Positions 35,351-43,310 of a stretch of DNA of 62,192 nucleotides are shown here, piece by piece. This stretch comes from Candidatus Latescibacterota bacterium (GTDB lineage: Bacteria > Latescibacterota > UBA2968 > GCA-2709665), in the NCBI GenBank assembly GCA_012271065.1, contig JAAXHE010000169.1:1-62192 (forward strand). The letters are read 5' to 3'. How positions within the stretch are numbered: the first letter of the stretch is position 1; the number at the start of each line of letters is the position of its first letter. Position numbers and translations under genes: made by a program. A model generated the notes under the pieces. That model did no database searches, had not been told where the DNA came from, and saw only the letters and a program-made list of their open reading frames with translations.

Positions 35351-36400
35351 GTGGGTGGGACGACGTTCAGTCTGTGGGCGGGAGGTGACGCGCACGTGGG
35401 CACGGACCTGGCGGCGGGCAATCGCCGGAGTCTGGCCGAAGCGATCGTGCAGGCGGAAACGGGCGGCGCGGAGGGCGGGCCGCCCTTCGAGTGGGACATC
35501 ATGCTGGATATCGGCGACCTGTCGGGATCGCAGACGCCGCCGGACGACGAGGAAGGACAGGAGGTCGTCCGGCAGTACAGCGCGTCGACCCTTCATCCGC
35601 GGGAAGACTTCTACAATATCGTGGGAAACCACGACGCCAGCGGCCCCTGCGAGCCGTGCCAGTGGTGGTTCCGGAAATGGGTGGACCCCACCGGGGAGAA
35701 TCCCGAATATTCCAACGTCCACGCCGGCAGGCGGCCGTATCCGATCGAAGGGACCTGGGAGCGGTATTCGTTTCAGGTTGGGAATATCCTGTTTCTCGCG
35801 ATGGGAGACCGGAACGACGGCGGGCCGCCGGTGGGCCGGGCCGAAAAAGGCGGGTTCCCGGCCGGCGCTGTGACGCGGGAGACATTTGAATGGTGGCGAG
35901 AGAAAGTAGAAGCGAACCCGGACAGGATCATCGTGACGGCACACCACCATATGTTGAAGAACACGACGGTGGCGTCCGGACCGTGGGAGGGCGTGGACGG
36001 CGGGTATCACGGCCGGTTCGAAGCAGGAGCGCCCATCGGGGCGTCCTATCTCTATTTCGTAGGGGGAACGCCTGACGCCGGGGCATTCGAGTCCTACATT
36101 GAAGCGCACCCGGGGGCGATCGACCTCTGGCTGGGCGGGCATACCCACACGAATCCGGACGACACCTGCGGCGGTCGGTCCCACGTGGAGCGGAAATGGG
36201 GGGTGACCTTCGTCAACGTGGCGGCGATTTCCCGATATCACGGTAAAAGGAACATCTCGATGAGCAGGCTGCTGACGTTCCGGGACGGAGCGTCGGAGGT
36301 CAATATCAGGTGCTATCTTCATATGAGCGATTACGCGGCCCAGGGGTGGTACGACAGCGCGGAAAGGACGGTCCCGCTTCGGAAGGCATTCTCATATTGA
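35351..36400 (+). CDS. Calcineurin-like metallophosphoesterase
   Basis: 349 residues from the GTG at 35351 (GAGG 6 bases upstream); an upstream start at 35309 would overlap the previous gene. Metal-binding motifs in order are GGDAHVG, DIGDLSG, VGNHDA, TAHHHM and GGHTHTNP, covering the five blocks of the family. Hydrolyses a phosphomonoester or diester; the substrate is unknown. It lies between the toroid protein and the PHP protein in a compact operon. Confidence 0.87.
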   Translation: MGGTTFSLWAGGDAHVGTDLAAGNRRSLAEAIVQAETGGAEGGPPFEWDIMLDIGDLSGSQTPPDDEEGQEVVRQYSASTLHPREDFYNIVGNHDASGPCEPCQWWFRKWVDPTGENPEYSNVHAGRRPYPIEGTWERYSFQVGNILFLAMGDRNDGGPPVGRAEKGGFPAGAVTRETFEWWREKVEANPDRIIVTAHHHMLKNTTVASGPWEGVDGGYHGRFEAGAPIGASYLYFVGGTPDAGAFESYIEAHPGAIDLWLGGHTHTNPDDTCGGRSHVERKWGVTFVNVAAISRYHGKRNISMSRLLTFRDGASEVNIRCYLHMSDYAAQGWYDSAERTVPLRKAFSY

Positions 36401-36433
36401 CGGGCGGGCTGGTGACGACGGAGGGAACCAGAA

Positions 36434-37399
36434 ATGAAGACACTCGAGATCGACGGCAGGGACAAGCGGAGACCCATCCGGCTGAGGATTGAGGTCGACA
36501 ACCAGTTCGAAGGCGGCGGCCGCTGGCTTCGGGGCGGCCTGCACTCCCACGTGGCGCAAATGGGCGAGTCCCGCGAAGTCTGCGAACACTACATGAACCT
36601 GGGATTCGACTTTCTTGCGACCACGGACTACCTCAGCATCACGCCGATGCCGGAAGCAACGGAAGCCTTCGTAACCGTTCCCGGAGCGGAGATGTTCTGC
36701 CCCGGTGGCGACGACCTGACCCATATTATCTGCCTGGGCATGCGGCATCTGCCTCAGCCACTGGACGGCACGGTGGAGGACGTCTCCCGCCTGGTTCGGG
36801 ACACCGAGGCGCAGGGCGGGCTGGCCGTGCTGGCGCACCCCGCCTGGAGCGACTACTCCTGGGAGAAAGCGTATGCCCTGGCAAAGTCCGGACTGGTCGG
36901 CCTGGAGGTGAGCAACCGGCTGACCTGGCAGATCAACGGCAAGGAGCGTTCGGAGGAACTCTGGCAGATGCTCTTCAACGCTGGGGTCCGCCTGGCCGCG
37001 ATCGGCGTGGACGACGCGATCGTGCTGGACGACGCGGACGTGACCGGGCGGACGTGGACGGGCGTTCTCGTCAGGCGACCGGGCGCGGAGGGCATCCTGG
37101 AAGGTATACGCGCACAGCGGACGTACGCCAGCGAGGGCCCGGAGATTCACGATTTCCGCATCGAACCACGCGGCGCTATCGTCGTGGAATGCAGTCCCTG
37201 CACTGCGTGTCACTTCCGGTCGAAGGGGTTCGGGGTCCGCAGCCTGCAGTCGGCGGCGCCTTCCAACCGATTTGAGGTCGACCTGACCGTTGAAGGTTAC
37301 CGCATGCGGGACTGGGTATTCGCTTGCGTGGAGGACGAATACGGGCGGCGTGCCTGGACCAGCGCCATACCCGTCCGCGTTGACATCACATCTGCTTAA
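36434..37399 (+). CDS. PHP-domain metal-dependent hydrolase
   Basis: 321 residues. The first PHP motif GGLHSHVAQ (~36-44), the second FDFLATTDYLSI (~56-67), and later VLAHPAW and IGVDDAI give the metal-binding His/Asp set. Members hydrolyse phosphoesters. A beta-rich C-terminal ~80 residues follow the barrel (VVECSPCTACHFRSKGF). GGAGG precedes the ATG; 33 bases after the metallophosphoesterase and 15 bases before the GH42-like gene. Confidence 0.85.
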   Translation: MKTLEIDGRDKRRPIRLRIEVDNQFEGGGRWLRGGLHSHVAQMGESREVCEHYMNLGFDFLATTDYLSITPMPEATEAFVTVPGAEMFCPGGDDLTHIICLGMRHLPQPLDGTVEDVSRLVRDTEAQGGLAVLAHPAWSDYSWEKAYALAKSGLVGLEVSNRLTWQINGKERSEELWQMLFNAGVRLAAIGVDDAIVLDDADVTGRTWTGVLVRRPGAEGILEGIRAQRTYASEGPEIHDFRIEPRGAIVVECSPCTACHFRSKGFGVRSLQSAAPSNRFEVDLTVEGYRMRDWVFACVEDEYGRRAWTSAIPVRVDITSA

Positions 37400-37414
37400 A
37401 ACCGGGAGGACAGG

Positions 37415-39430
37415 ATGAAGAGGACCATTCGACGGACGGCGATGCTGCACTTTGAAAAGGCGAGCTTTTCCCGGGACTACGTGAAGTGGGTCGGCGAGGA
37501 GGGATTTACCGACATCGGATTGGGGCTGAAGCCTGAAGACGATAAGATGACAGGGCAGGGTTACGTCTGGGAAAAGGTCTGCCGGCTGGCGGAATGGGCC
37601 GGAGAATTCGGGCTGGGCGTGATCGTTTTTACGGGATACATGAAATACCGCGAGACGTTCCTGCGAACCCACCCGGAACGCTGCCTCGTGTGCGTTGGGG
37701 GCAGCGGCGCCGCGCTGGACAGCGACAATATCGTGAGGACCCGGTGGCTCTGTCCGTTCCAGCCCGAAAACAAGGCCGAATACGTGGACCTGATTCACAA
37801 GGTGATCCGGCTGCCGGCGGTTCGGGAAGTCCATCTCAATGACGAGGCCGAAATCGGGTTCTCGAATGGAGACGTGGGCTGCTATTGCGAGCACTGCGTC
37901 GCGGAATACGAACGCGACACCGGCGAACCCCCTCCCAGGGAGGTCGACTGGGCCTCACCGTCCTGGTGGCGGTGGGTGCAGCACCGGATGGAGGCCTGGA
38001 CCGCCGTTCACGCCTTTTTTCGCGAGGGAATCAAGAAGGTGCGGCCGGACGTCGTCGTCGGCATCCAGCATTCGCCGAAGGTGGTGACCTTCAACGACAA
38101 CCCCTGGCTCTCCGGCATCGACCTGTCCCGCGACGCGGAGGCCATGGACGTCCTGTGCACAGACCCTTACCACCACATTCACTATTCCCATTTTACCTAC
38201 CGTCCCATGCGCCGCATCCTGGCGGAGGCGACGCGCGCGCTGGGCGGAGCGACGATCGGGCGTTCCCTGTTCATCTATCCCCAGGGTTTCATGCCGCCCT
38301 CGGGGAGCCTGGAGTTGACACGCCGGGACGGTTTCATGGCCGGCGCCGTGCCGTTTGCGCTGGGGGCGGAGAATATCTCCCCCTACACGTTCGATCTTTG
38401 CCAGATCATCCCGGGCTACTACGACGGACTGAAGGACGCCTCGCGGCTGATTCCCTATTTTGAAAAAACCCGGCCCTATAGCGCCGCCACGTTGATCAAG
38501 CCCTCCCAGACGGAAATCTACGGGTATCCCGACAAACGATGGGGCCGGGAGGTCCTGGCGATCTGGCCGGACGTGATGAACCAGGTGGGGTTGCCCTGGC
38601 GATGGGTTTTCGACCGGCGGCTTCCGGATGCCGGCGAGGCGTTGAGCGGCCCGGTCATCCTGCCGGACACCCACTGCCTGACGCGTGAACAGCGCTCCGT
38701 ACTGGAATCGCATTCGGACGGAGGTAATGGGCTGCTCCGGGTGGGGCGGACGCCGTCCGGCGACTGGTCGGGCGAAGGCGCGCATCCGCCCCCCTCCGGC
38801 GACGAGACGGGGCTCTCGGAATTAAAGCCGATCGTTTCCGGCCACCCGCTGCTCGTGGGGATCGATGCGCCCATCATGCTGGGGTCGGCGTTCCTGGAAC
38901 CCGGTCTCGAAGGGGAGACGATCGCCGAAGTGGACGGGAGACCCGCGCTCGTAGCGGGCGAGTCCGGCGGCCGGCGCGAGGTCTGGCTGGCGGGGACGCC
39001 GCTGTTCAACTACGTGGAACCCGGAGACCACGGAGCCGTACGGACGCCCACGGGCGGGATGTCACTCTTGCGGAACGCGCTGGCGTGGCTGTCGGCCGAA
39101 GCGCCCGCGGCGAGGTTGTGGCCGTATCCTCCAAAAAACGACTACGGAGAGCTGCGGCCGTGGGACCGCCGGGACGTGCCGACGATGGAACTGTTTCCAA
39201 GCCTGGGAGACGGATGCCTCGTCTGTCTGATCTTCAACTACCTGGGGCTGGCCTACGAGACGAATCTGGAGATGCGGGTTCCGGAAGGGTCGGCGGCAAC
39301 AGCATTGGAGGATATATATTCCGGCGAGGACCTGATGGGCTCCGCGGCTGTCGCCGGGCAGATCGTCCGGCTGCCGGTCGACATGCCCGGCGACCGGGAC
39401 TTCCTGGCGGTTGAACTGCAATGGGAGTAA
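37415..39430 (+). CDS. GH42-like (beta-galactosidase type) glycosidase-fold protein
   Basis: 671 residues. An N-terminal TIM-barrel-like region contains REVHLNDEAEIGF (candidate acid/base Glu), CYCEHCVAEYERDTG (a possible metal-binding Cys pair, common in GH42-type barrels), and MDVLCTDPYHH. A middle domain (ALSGPVILPDTHCLTREQ) resembles the trimerisation/class I amidotransferase-like domain of GH42, and the C-terminus is a small beta domain. No signal peptide, so probably cytoplasmic. GGGAGG precedes the ATG. Last gene before the repeat block. The substrate is not determined. Confidence 0.7.
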   Translation: MKRTIRRTAMLHFEKASFSRDYVKWVGEEGFTDIGLGLKPEDDKMTGQGYVWEKVCRLAEWAGEFGLGVIVFTGYMKYRETFLRTHPERCLVCVGGSGAALDSDNIVRTRWLCPFQPENKAEYVDLIHKVIRLPAVREVHLNDEAEIGFSNGDVGCYCEHCVAEYERDTGEPPPREVDWASPSWWRWVQHRMEAWTAVHAFFREGIKKVRPDVVVGIQHSPKVVTFNDNPWLSGIDLSRDAEAMDVLCTDPYHHIHYSHFTYRPMRRILAEATRALGGATIGRSLFIYPQGFMPPSGSLELTRRDGFMAGAVPFALGAENISPYTFDLCQIIPGYYDGLKDASRLIPYFEKTRPYSAATLIKPSQTEIYGYPDKRWGREVLAIWPDVMNQVGLPWRWVFDRRLPDAGEALSGPVILPDTHCLTREQRSVLESHSDGGNGLLRVGRTPSGDWSGEGAHPPPSGDETGLSELKPIVSGHPLLVGIDAPIMLGSAFLEPGLEGETIAEVDGRPALVAGESGGRREVWLAGTPLFNYVEPGDHGAVRTPTGGMSLLRNALAWLSAEAPAARLWPYPPKNDYGELRPWDRRDVPTMELFPSLGDGCLVCLIFNYLGLAYETNLEMRVPEGSAATALEDIYSGEDLMGSAAVAGQIVRLPVDMPGDRDFLAVELQWE

Positions 39431-39451
39431 CGGTTCCGCTGAGTCGTCGTC

Positions 39452-39480
39452 GGGCGCCTACAAGGGACGCCCCTACAACG
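39452..39480. repeat. Palindromic repeat C copy
   Basis: GGGCGCCTACAAGGGACGCC followed by CCTACAACG, 22 bases after the stop of the GH42-like gene. It shares the CAAGGG core and CCCCTAC end with the 33705 copy. Confidence 0.6.
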
Positions 39481-39802
39481 TGTCTGGTCAACAAGATCTC
39501 GCCGTAGGTATGATTTGGAAGGGAAAGGCAAACGACGGATATTACCATTTTCATGCTTGCTCTTTTCTCATAAATCCTTTGTTTTTATTTTATTTACGTC
39601 CTTTTTCTTATCCGCGTAAGAAAAAGGACCAAAAAGAAGCGCGCCCCTCGGCGGGGAGCCGGTTTTTCCGTGAATCTCCTCAGTGGCCAAACAGGGATTT
39701 GGGTGGCCTTCGATCCTTCGCGGAACTTTCAGTCTACGGAGATGTACGGATTAACACGGAAAAACCCCCCACGCAACCACCGGACACGCTCCATTTGAAT
39801 TT

Positions 39803-39829
39803 GTAGGGGCAACCCTTGTGGTTGCCTAC
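39803..39829. repeat. Palindromic repeat C copy inside unit 1
   Basis: GTAGGGGCAACCCTTGTGGT followed by TGCCTAC, the reverse orientation of the 33705 copy. Present only in the first tandem unit. Confidence 0.75.
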
Positions 39830-40469
39830 ATGGCGGTGAAGATAACGGTAATTCCCCATCCTTGTACTTAACAGAAACCGCATCTGGCTGACGGCTGAGA
39901 GCTGAGAGCTGATAGCTAACGGCTGCTCGAACCCTGGAATCCATACTGTTTACAGACGCGAAGCCTTTCCTGAGCACTCCCAGAGCAGGGCGCGTTGTTC
40001 CGTCCCGCACCGATTTACGATATCCTCTGGAGTTGGCGGGCCAGCGTAGCAGGTGAGTCCCGTGACGGTATTCGCGCCATGCATAAGGCAGGCCCCGCGC
40101 CCAGCGGCGACTTTTGGTTCCTTTTGGTCGCTTCAAAAGGAACACGCCGTAGGCATGATTTTGAAAAGAAAGACAAACGATGGGTTTTGCTTAATACAGG
40201 ACTCTGTTTTTTGTATCAAACCGTTATTTTTCTTTTTTTTACGTCCTTTTTCTTATGCGCGTAAGAAAAAGGACCAAAAAGAAGCGCGCCCTTCGGCAGG
40301 GGGCCGGTTTTTCCGTGAACCACCTCGGAGGTATAAATGGGAATAGGTGGCCTGCAAGCGCCTGGAGAGTACCAATACCAGAGCGATGTACGGATAAACA
40401 CGGAAAAACCCCCCGTACCCTCGCTCGCTCGAATGGAAATTCTGCTATTGCGCGAAACTTGCTTTTCCT

Positions 40470-40494
40470 CCCTCTCTCCCTGTGGGAGAGAGGG
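40470..40494. repeat. 11-bp perfect palindrome inside unit 2
   Basis: CCCTCTCTCCC (40470-40480), TGT loop, GGGAGAGAGGG (40484-40494). It occupies the part of unit 2 where unit 1 carries a different palindrome. Confidence 0.8.
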
Positions 40495-40820
40495 CCGGGG
40501 AGAGAGGTCTGGGCGGTGCCGGGAGGGGGTTGCTTTTGACTCTGCCTTTTCGCCTTTGGCTGACAGCTGCTCTAACCCTGGAAGCCACACCGTTTACAGA
40601 CACGACACCATACCGGAGCACTCCCAGAGCAGGGCGCGTTGTTCCGTCCCGCACCGATTTACGGTATCTTCCGGGGTTGGCAGGACACTGGATCAGGTGA
40701 CTCCCGTAAGGGTATTCGCGCCATGCATAAGGCAGGCCCCGCGCCCAGCGGCGACTATTCCAAAGGCGGTAAGACGGTAGAGGGAAGCCGGGAGAAGAAA
40801 CCCTTGCCCGATGTAATATA

Positions 40821-41140
40821 CCTCCTGGCCTCCGGCAGGAGCAGAAAGCTCACAAGGCAGGTAATCTCTCCCGTCTACCGGCTTACGTCTCCCCGCTTTT
40901 TTTGGGAACACGCCGTAGGCAGGGAATTTGGGGAAAGGTGAATTTTGAATTTGGGTCTCGCTTTCTGATTCCGGCCTTTGGCTGATCACCGATAGCTGAT
41001 AGCGCTGTTTGAGGTCGGGCATCGAAGGAATCTTGCTCTCGTTGCTATCTAAGGAGTCGCCCGCCTTGCGGTTTCTTCGTTTTTTCTTTGTGCCCTTGAT
41101 TTTTCATCCTGTCCATCCTGTTCATCCATGTTAGTTTCGG
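40821..41140. repeat. Repeat A copy, partial tandem-unit remnant and repeat B copy
   Basis: CCTCCTGGCCTCCGGCAGGA at about 40828 and the CCGTCTACCGGCTTACGTCT segment near 40883 belong to repeat A. GAACACGCCGTAGGCA at about 40908 matches the start of the tandem units. CATCCTGTCCATCCTGTTCA at about 41105 is repeat B. Nothing coding is visible between 39431 and 41183. Confidence 0.7.
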
Positions 41141-41183
41141 TTTATGACTTAAGGTGTTCCACAAAAAGCGGAGGAACCGAACG

Positions 41184-42029
41184 ATGTCCGAACGAGCCGA
41201 CGCGCACATCCATCTGTTCGAAGGAGGCTACCAGGATTCGTTTATGAAGCGGCTGGGCCGGCCCGTCGATGAGGCTGTTGTCTACGCCTCCCTGGCGAAG
41301 GACCACGGGGTGAAGGCCGCATTGATCGTGGGGTACGCGGACGTTCCCTGGGCGGCGGAGAATACCCGCTATCTCACGCGGATGGCGGCCGAGTACGACT
41401 GGGTGTATCCCGCGGCCTATTTCGATGCAGCGGAGCCCCCTACGATCGAAGCGCTGGCACAGCTTCAGGCGGACGGATTCGTGGGCGTGAGCTTTTATAT
41501 TTTCGGGCCCGAACGCGTGGACGCGCTCCTCGCCATATCGGACGAGGTCTGGCAGTGGCTGGTTTCCAGGCGCTGGCTCGTGAGTGTGAATTCGAAGGGC
41601 GACGACTGGAATGCCTGGCAGGAGGTCCTCAGGCGGCATCCCGAGTTGCGTCTCGTCGTGTCCCACCTGGGCCTGCCGCCGAGACAGGCCCGTCCACCCG
41701 GCCCCGGGGACGCTCAGTCCGCGATGGCCAGCGTGCTGGCGCTGGCGGAATTTCCCCAGTCTCGGGTCAAGCTGAGCGGCTTCTACGCGCTGACGGATCC
41801 GGGCCACGACTATCCGCACCGCGCCGCCTGGCCGTACGTGGAAGCCCTGCTGGAAGCCTACGGCGTTGAGCGGCTGCTGTGGGCGTCGGACTACTCGCCC
41901 TGCCTGGACTGGGTGACGTTTCCGCAGACGGTCGACCTGTTTTCGAAAATGCCGTTCCTCACTGCCGAGGACCGGACGCGCATCGAAGGGTCGAATCTTC
42001 TAGCGCTGCTGGAGGAGGTCGAGCATTGA
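41184..42029 (+). CDS. Amidohydrolase family 2 (TIM-barrel) protein
   Basis: 281 residues. Metal-dependent hydrolase or decarboxylase barrel: DAHIHLFEGG (HxH at residues 8-10), LRLVVSHLGLP (third metal/active-site His), and LLWASDYSP (catalytic Asp). The family includes lactonases and decarboxylases acting on sugar acids or aromatic acids; substrate unknown. GGAGG lies 8 bases before the ATG; a 10-codon upstream extension is less likely. Linked to a downstream Gfo/Idh gene, a common pairing in sugar-acid pathways. Confidence 0.83.
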   Translation: MSERADAHIHLFEGGYQDSFMKRLGRPVDEAVVYASLAKDHGVKAALIVGYADVPWAAENTRYLTRMAAEYDWVYPAAYFDAAEPPTIEALAQLQADGFVGVSFYIFGPERVDALLAISDEVWQWLVSRRWLVSVNSKGDDWNAWQEVLRRHPELRLVVSHLGLPPRQARPPGPGDAQSAMASVLALAEFPQSRVKLSGFYALTDPGHDYPHRAAWPYVEALLEAYGVERLLWASDYSPCLDWVTFPQTVDLFSKMPFLTAEDRTRIEGSNLLALLEEVEH

Positions 42030-42060
42030 GCCGGGCGTCGTGTCGAAATGAAAAACAACT

Positions 42061-42087
42061 CCTCGGAATCGCAACCGGATTCCGAGG
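42061..42087. promoter_or_regulatory. Hairpin in the leader between amidohydrolase and Gfo/Idh genes
   Basis: CCTCGGAATC (42061-42070) pairs perfectly with GATTCCGAGG (42078-42087) around a 7-base loop. It lies just before the GGAGGG ribosome-binding site of the next gene, with no T-run. It could modulate or stabilise the bicistronic mRNA. Confidence 0.55.
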
Positions 42088-42107
42088 TCTGCACCGGAGG
42101 GCCTGAA

Positions 42108-43100
42108 ATGGAAAAACTCGGCGTTGGGATCGTGGGCATCGGACACGCGGGACGGGAACATTTCAAGGCGTTCGACGAGAACCCGGATGCCGAGGTTCGG
42201 GCGGCCTGGGCGCCCAGCGTACGCAGACTGGACCTGTTCCCCGGCTCCATGGACCTGTTTGCCCCCACCTACGAGTCGATGCTGGAGCGTGACGACATCG
42301 ACATCATTTCTCTTTGCAGCCCCAATTACGCACACGCCGATCAGGCGGTCGCGGCGCTGGAAGCAGACAAGCACGTGATCTGCGAGAAACCCCTGGCGAC
42401 CACGCTGGAAGACTGCGAACGGATCGTGCGGATGGCAGATAGCAAACCTTCGCTCAAGTTCATGGTGGGGCAGAGCGCGCGGTTCAATCCCATCTGCAAG
42501 ACCATCAAACGCATGTACGACCATGGAGAACTGGGGGAAGCCTTCTACGCCGAGGCGGACTACCTGCACAACATCGGAGAACGGATCAAGGACTGGTGGG
42601 TCGACGACCGGAATCCACACTTCGGACTGATGGGCGGCGGTGTCCACCCCATCGATATGCTGCGATGGATCGTGGGAGATATCGAGGAAGTATTCGCGAT
42701 TTCCAACCACAAGGTGCTCGCCGAATTCCCCCACGACGACGCGTACCTGATGAATTTCCGATTCGAGAACGGTTGCATGGGCAAGATGGCCGCTTTCCTG
42801 GGTTGCCAGCGCCCATACGAGTTGAATCTGGCGATATACGGCACCGAGGGTACGATGATCAACGACAGGTTGTACCTCAGCAAAATTGAAGAGTTGGAGG
42901 ATTTTATCCGGTTGCCGATTACGATACTTGCCGAGCATCCCACGTTCGGGGAAGAAATGGCGCATTTCGTGGATTGTATTCTGAACGACAGGACGCCGAT
43001 GATCGACGTTCGGGACGGCGCGAAATCCGCGGCCACCTGCATCGCGGGCGCGGAGTCCATCGAGACCGGCAAACCCATCAGCGTAAAAAACTCGTTTTGA
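42108..43100 (+). CDS. Gfo/Idh/MocA-family oxidoreductase
   Basis: 330 residues. Cofactor loop GIVGIGHAGREH, DIDIISLCSPNYAHADQA, catalytic lysine in CEKPLATTLEDCE, and the C-terminal sheet signature MGGGVHPIDMLRWIVGD with histidine in place for sugar binding. NAD(P)-dependent oxidation of a sugar or cyclitol. The ATG at 42108 follows GGAGGG with 6 bases; an ATG 20 codons upstream has no ribosome-binding site and would translate through the hairpin. Cotranscribed with the amidohydrolase. Confidence 0.9.
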   Translation: MEKLGVGIVGIGHAGREHFKAFDENPDAEVRAAWAPSVRRLDLFPGSMDLFAPTYESMLERDDIDIISLCSPNYAHADQAVAALEADKHVICEKPLATTLEDCERIVRMADSKPSLKFMVGQSARFNPICKTIKRMYDHGELGEAFYAEADYLHNIGERIKDWWVDDRNPHFGLMGGGVHPIDMLRWIVGDIEEVFAISNHKVLAEFPHDDAYLMNFRFENGCMGKMAAFLGCQRPYELNLAIYGTEGTMINDRLYLSKIEELEDFIRLPITILAEHPTFGEEMAHFVDCILNDRTPMIDVRDGAKSAATCIAGAESIETGKPISVKNSF

Positions 43101-43310
43101 AAGGTGAGTTCCGCCTGGAGTGAAGAAAGGAGGTTTCGAACGGAGGCCAGTTACTGGGTGCAGTGGGCAAACGAACACGGCACATGACCGCGCTGATCGG
43201 GCGTTGCGCAGACGACCCGTATCGTGTAAAGCGGACAGGAGTTCGGCAATCCAATTGCGTGTCAATCGTAGAGGCAGTTTATCAGGGTGGCGGGAAAGGG
43301 AGCAGTCACC

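Larger units (their letters stand above)
39490..40770. repeat. Two tandem ~645-bp intergenic units with exchangeable palindromes
   Basis: Corresponding landmarks are about 645 bases apart. A CCTTTTTCTTA...TAAGAAAAAGG hairpin lies at 39600-39627 and 40245-40272; GAGCACTCCCAGAGCAGGGC lies at 39972 and 40616; CGCCATGCATAAGGCAGGCC is found in both. Between the shared blocks the units differ: unit 1 carries palindrome C (39803-39829), while unit 2 carries a different 11-bp palindrome at 40470-40494. Each unit also has the arms GGTTTTTCCGTG and CACGGAAAAACC. No gene is supported. A partial third unit starts near 40908. Confidence 0.85.

Noticed and set aside
40255..40539. Several 80-150 codon frames within the repeat block
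   Set aside because: They are translations of repeated palindromic sequence and differ between the two tandem units.
39431..41183. Insertion sequence
   Set aside because: No transposase frame and no terminal inverted repeats bounding a coding unit were found.
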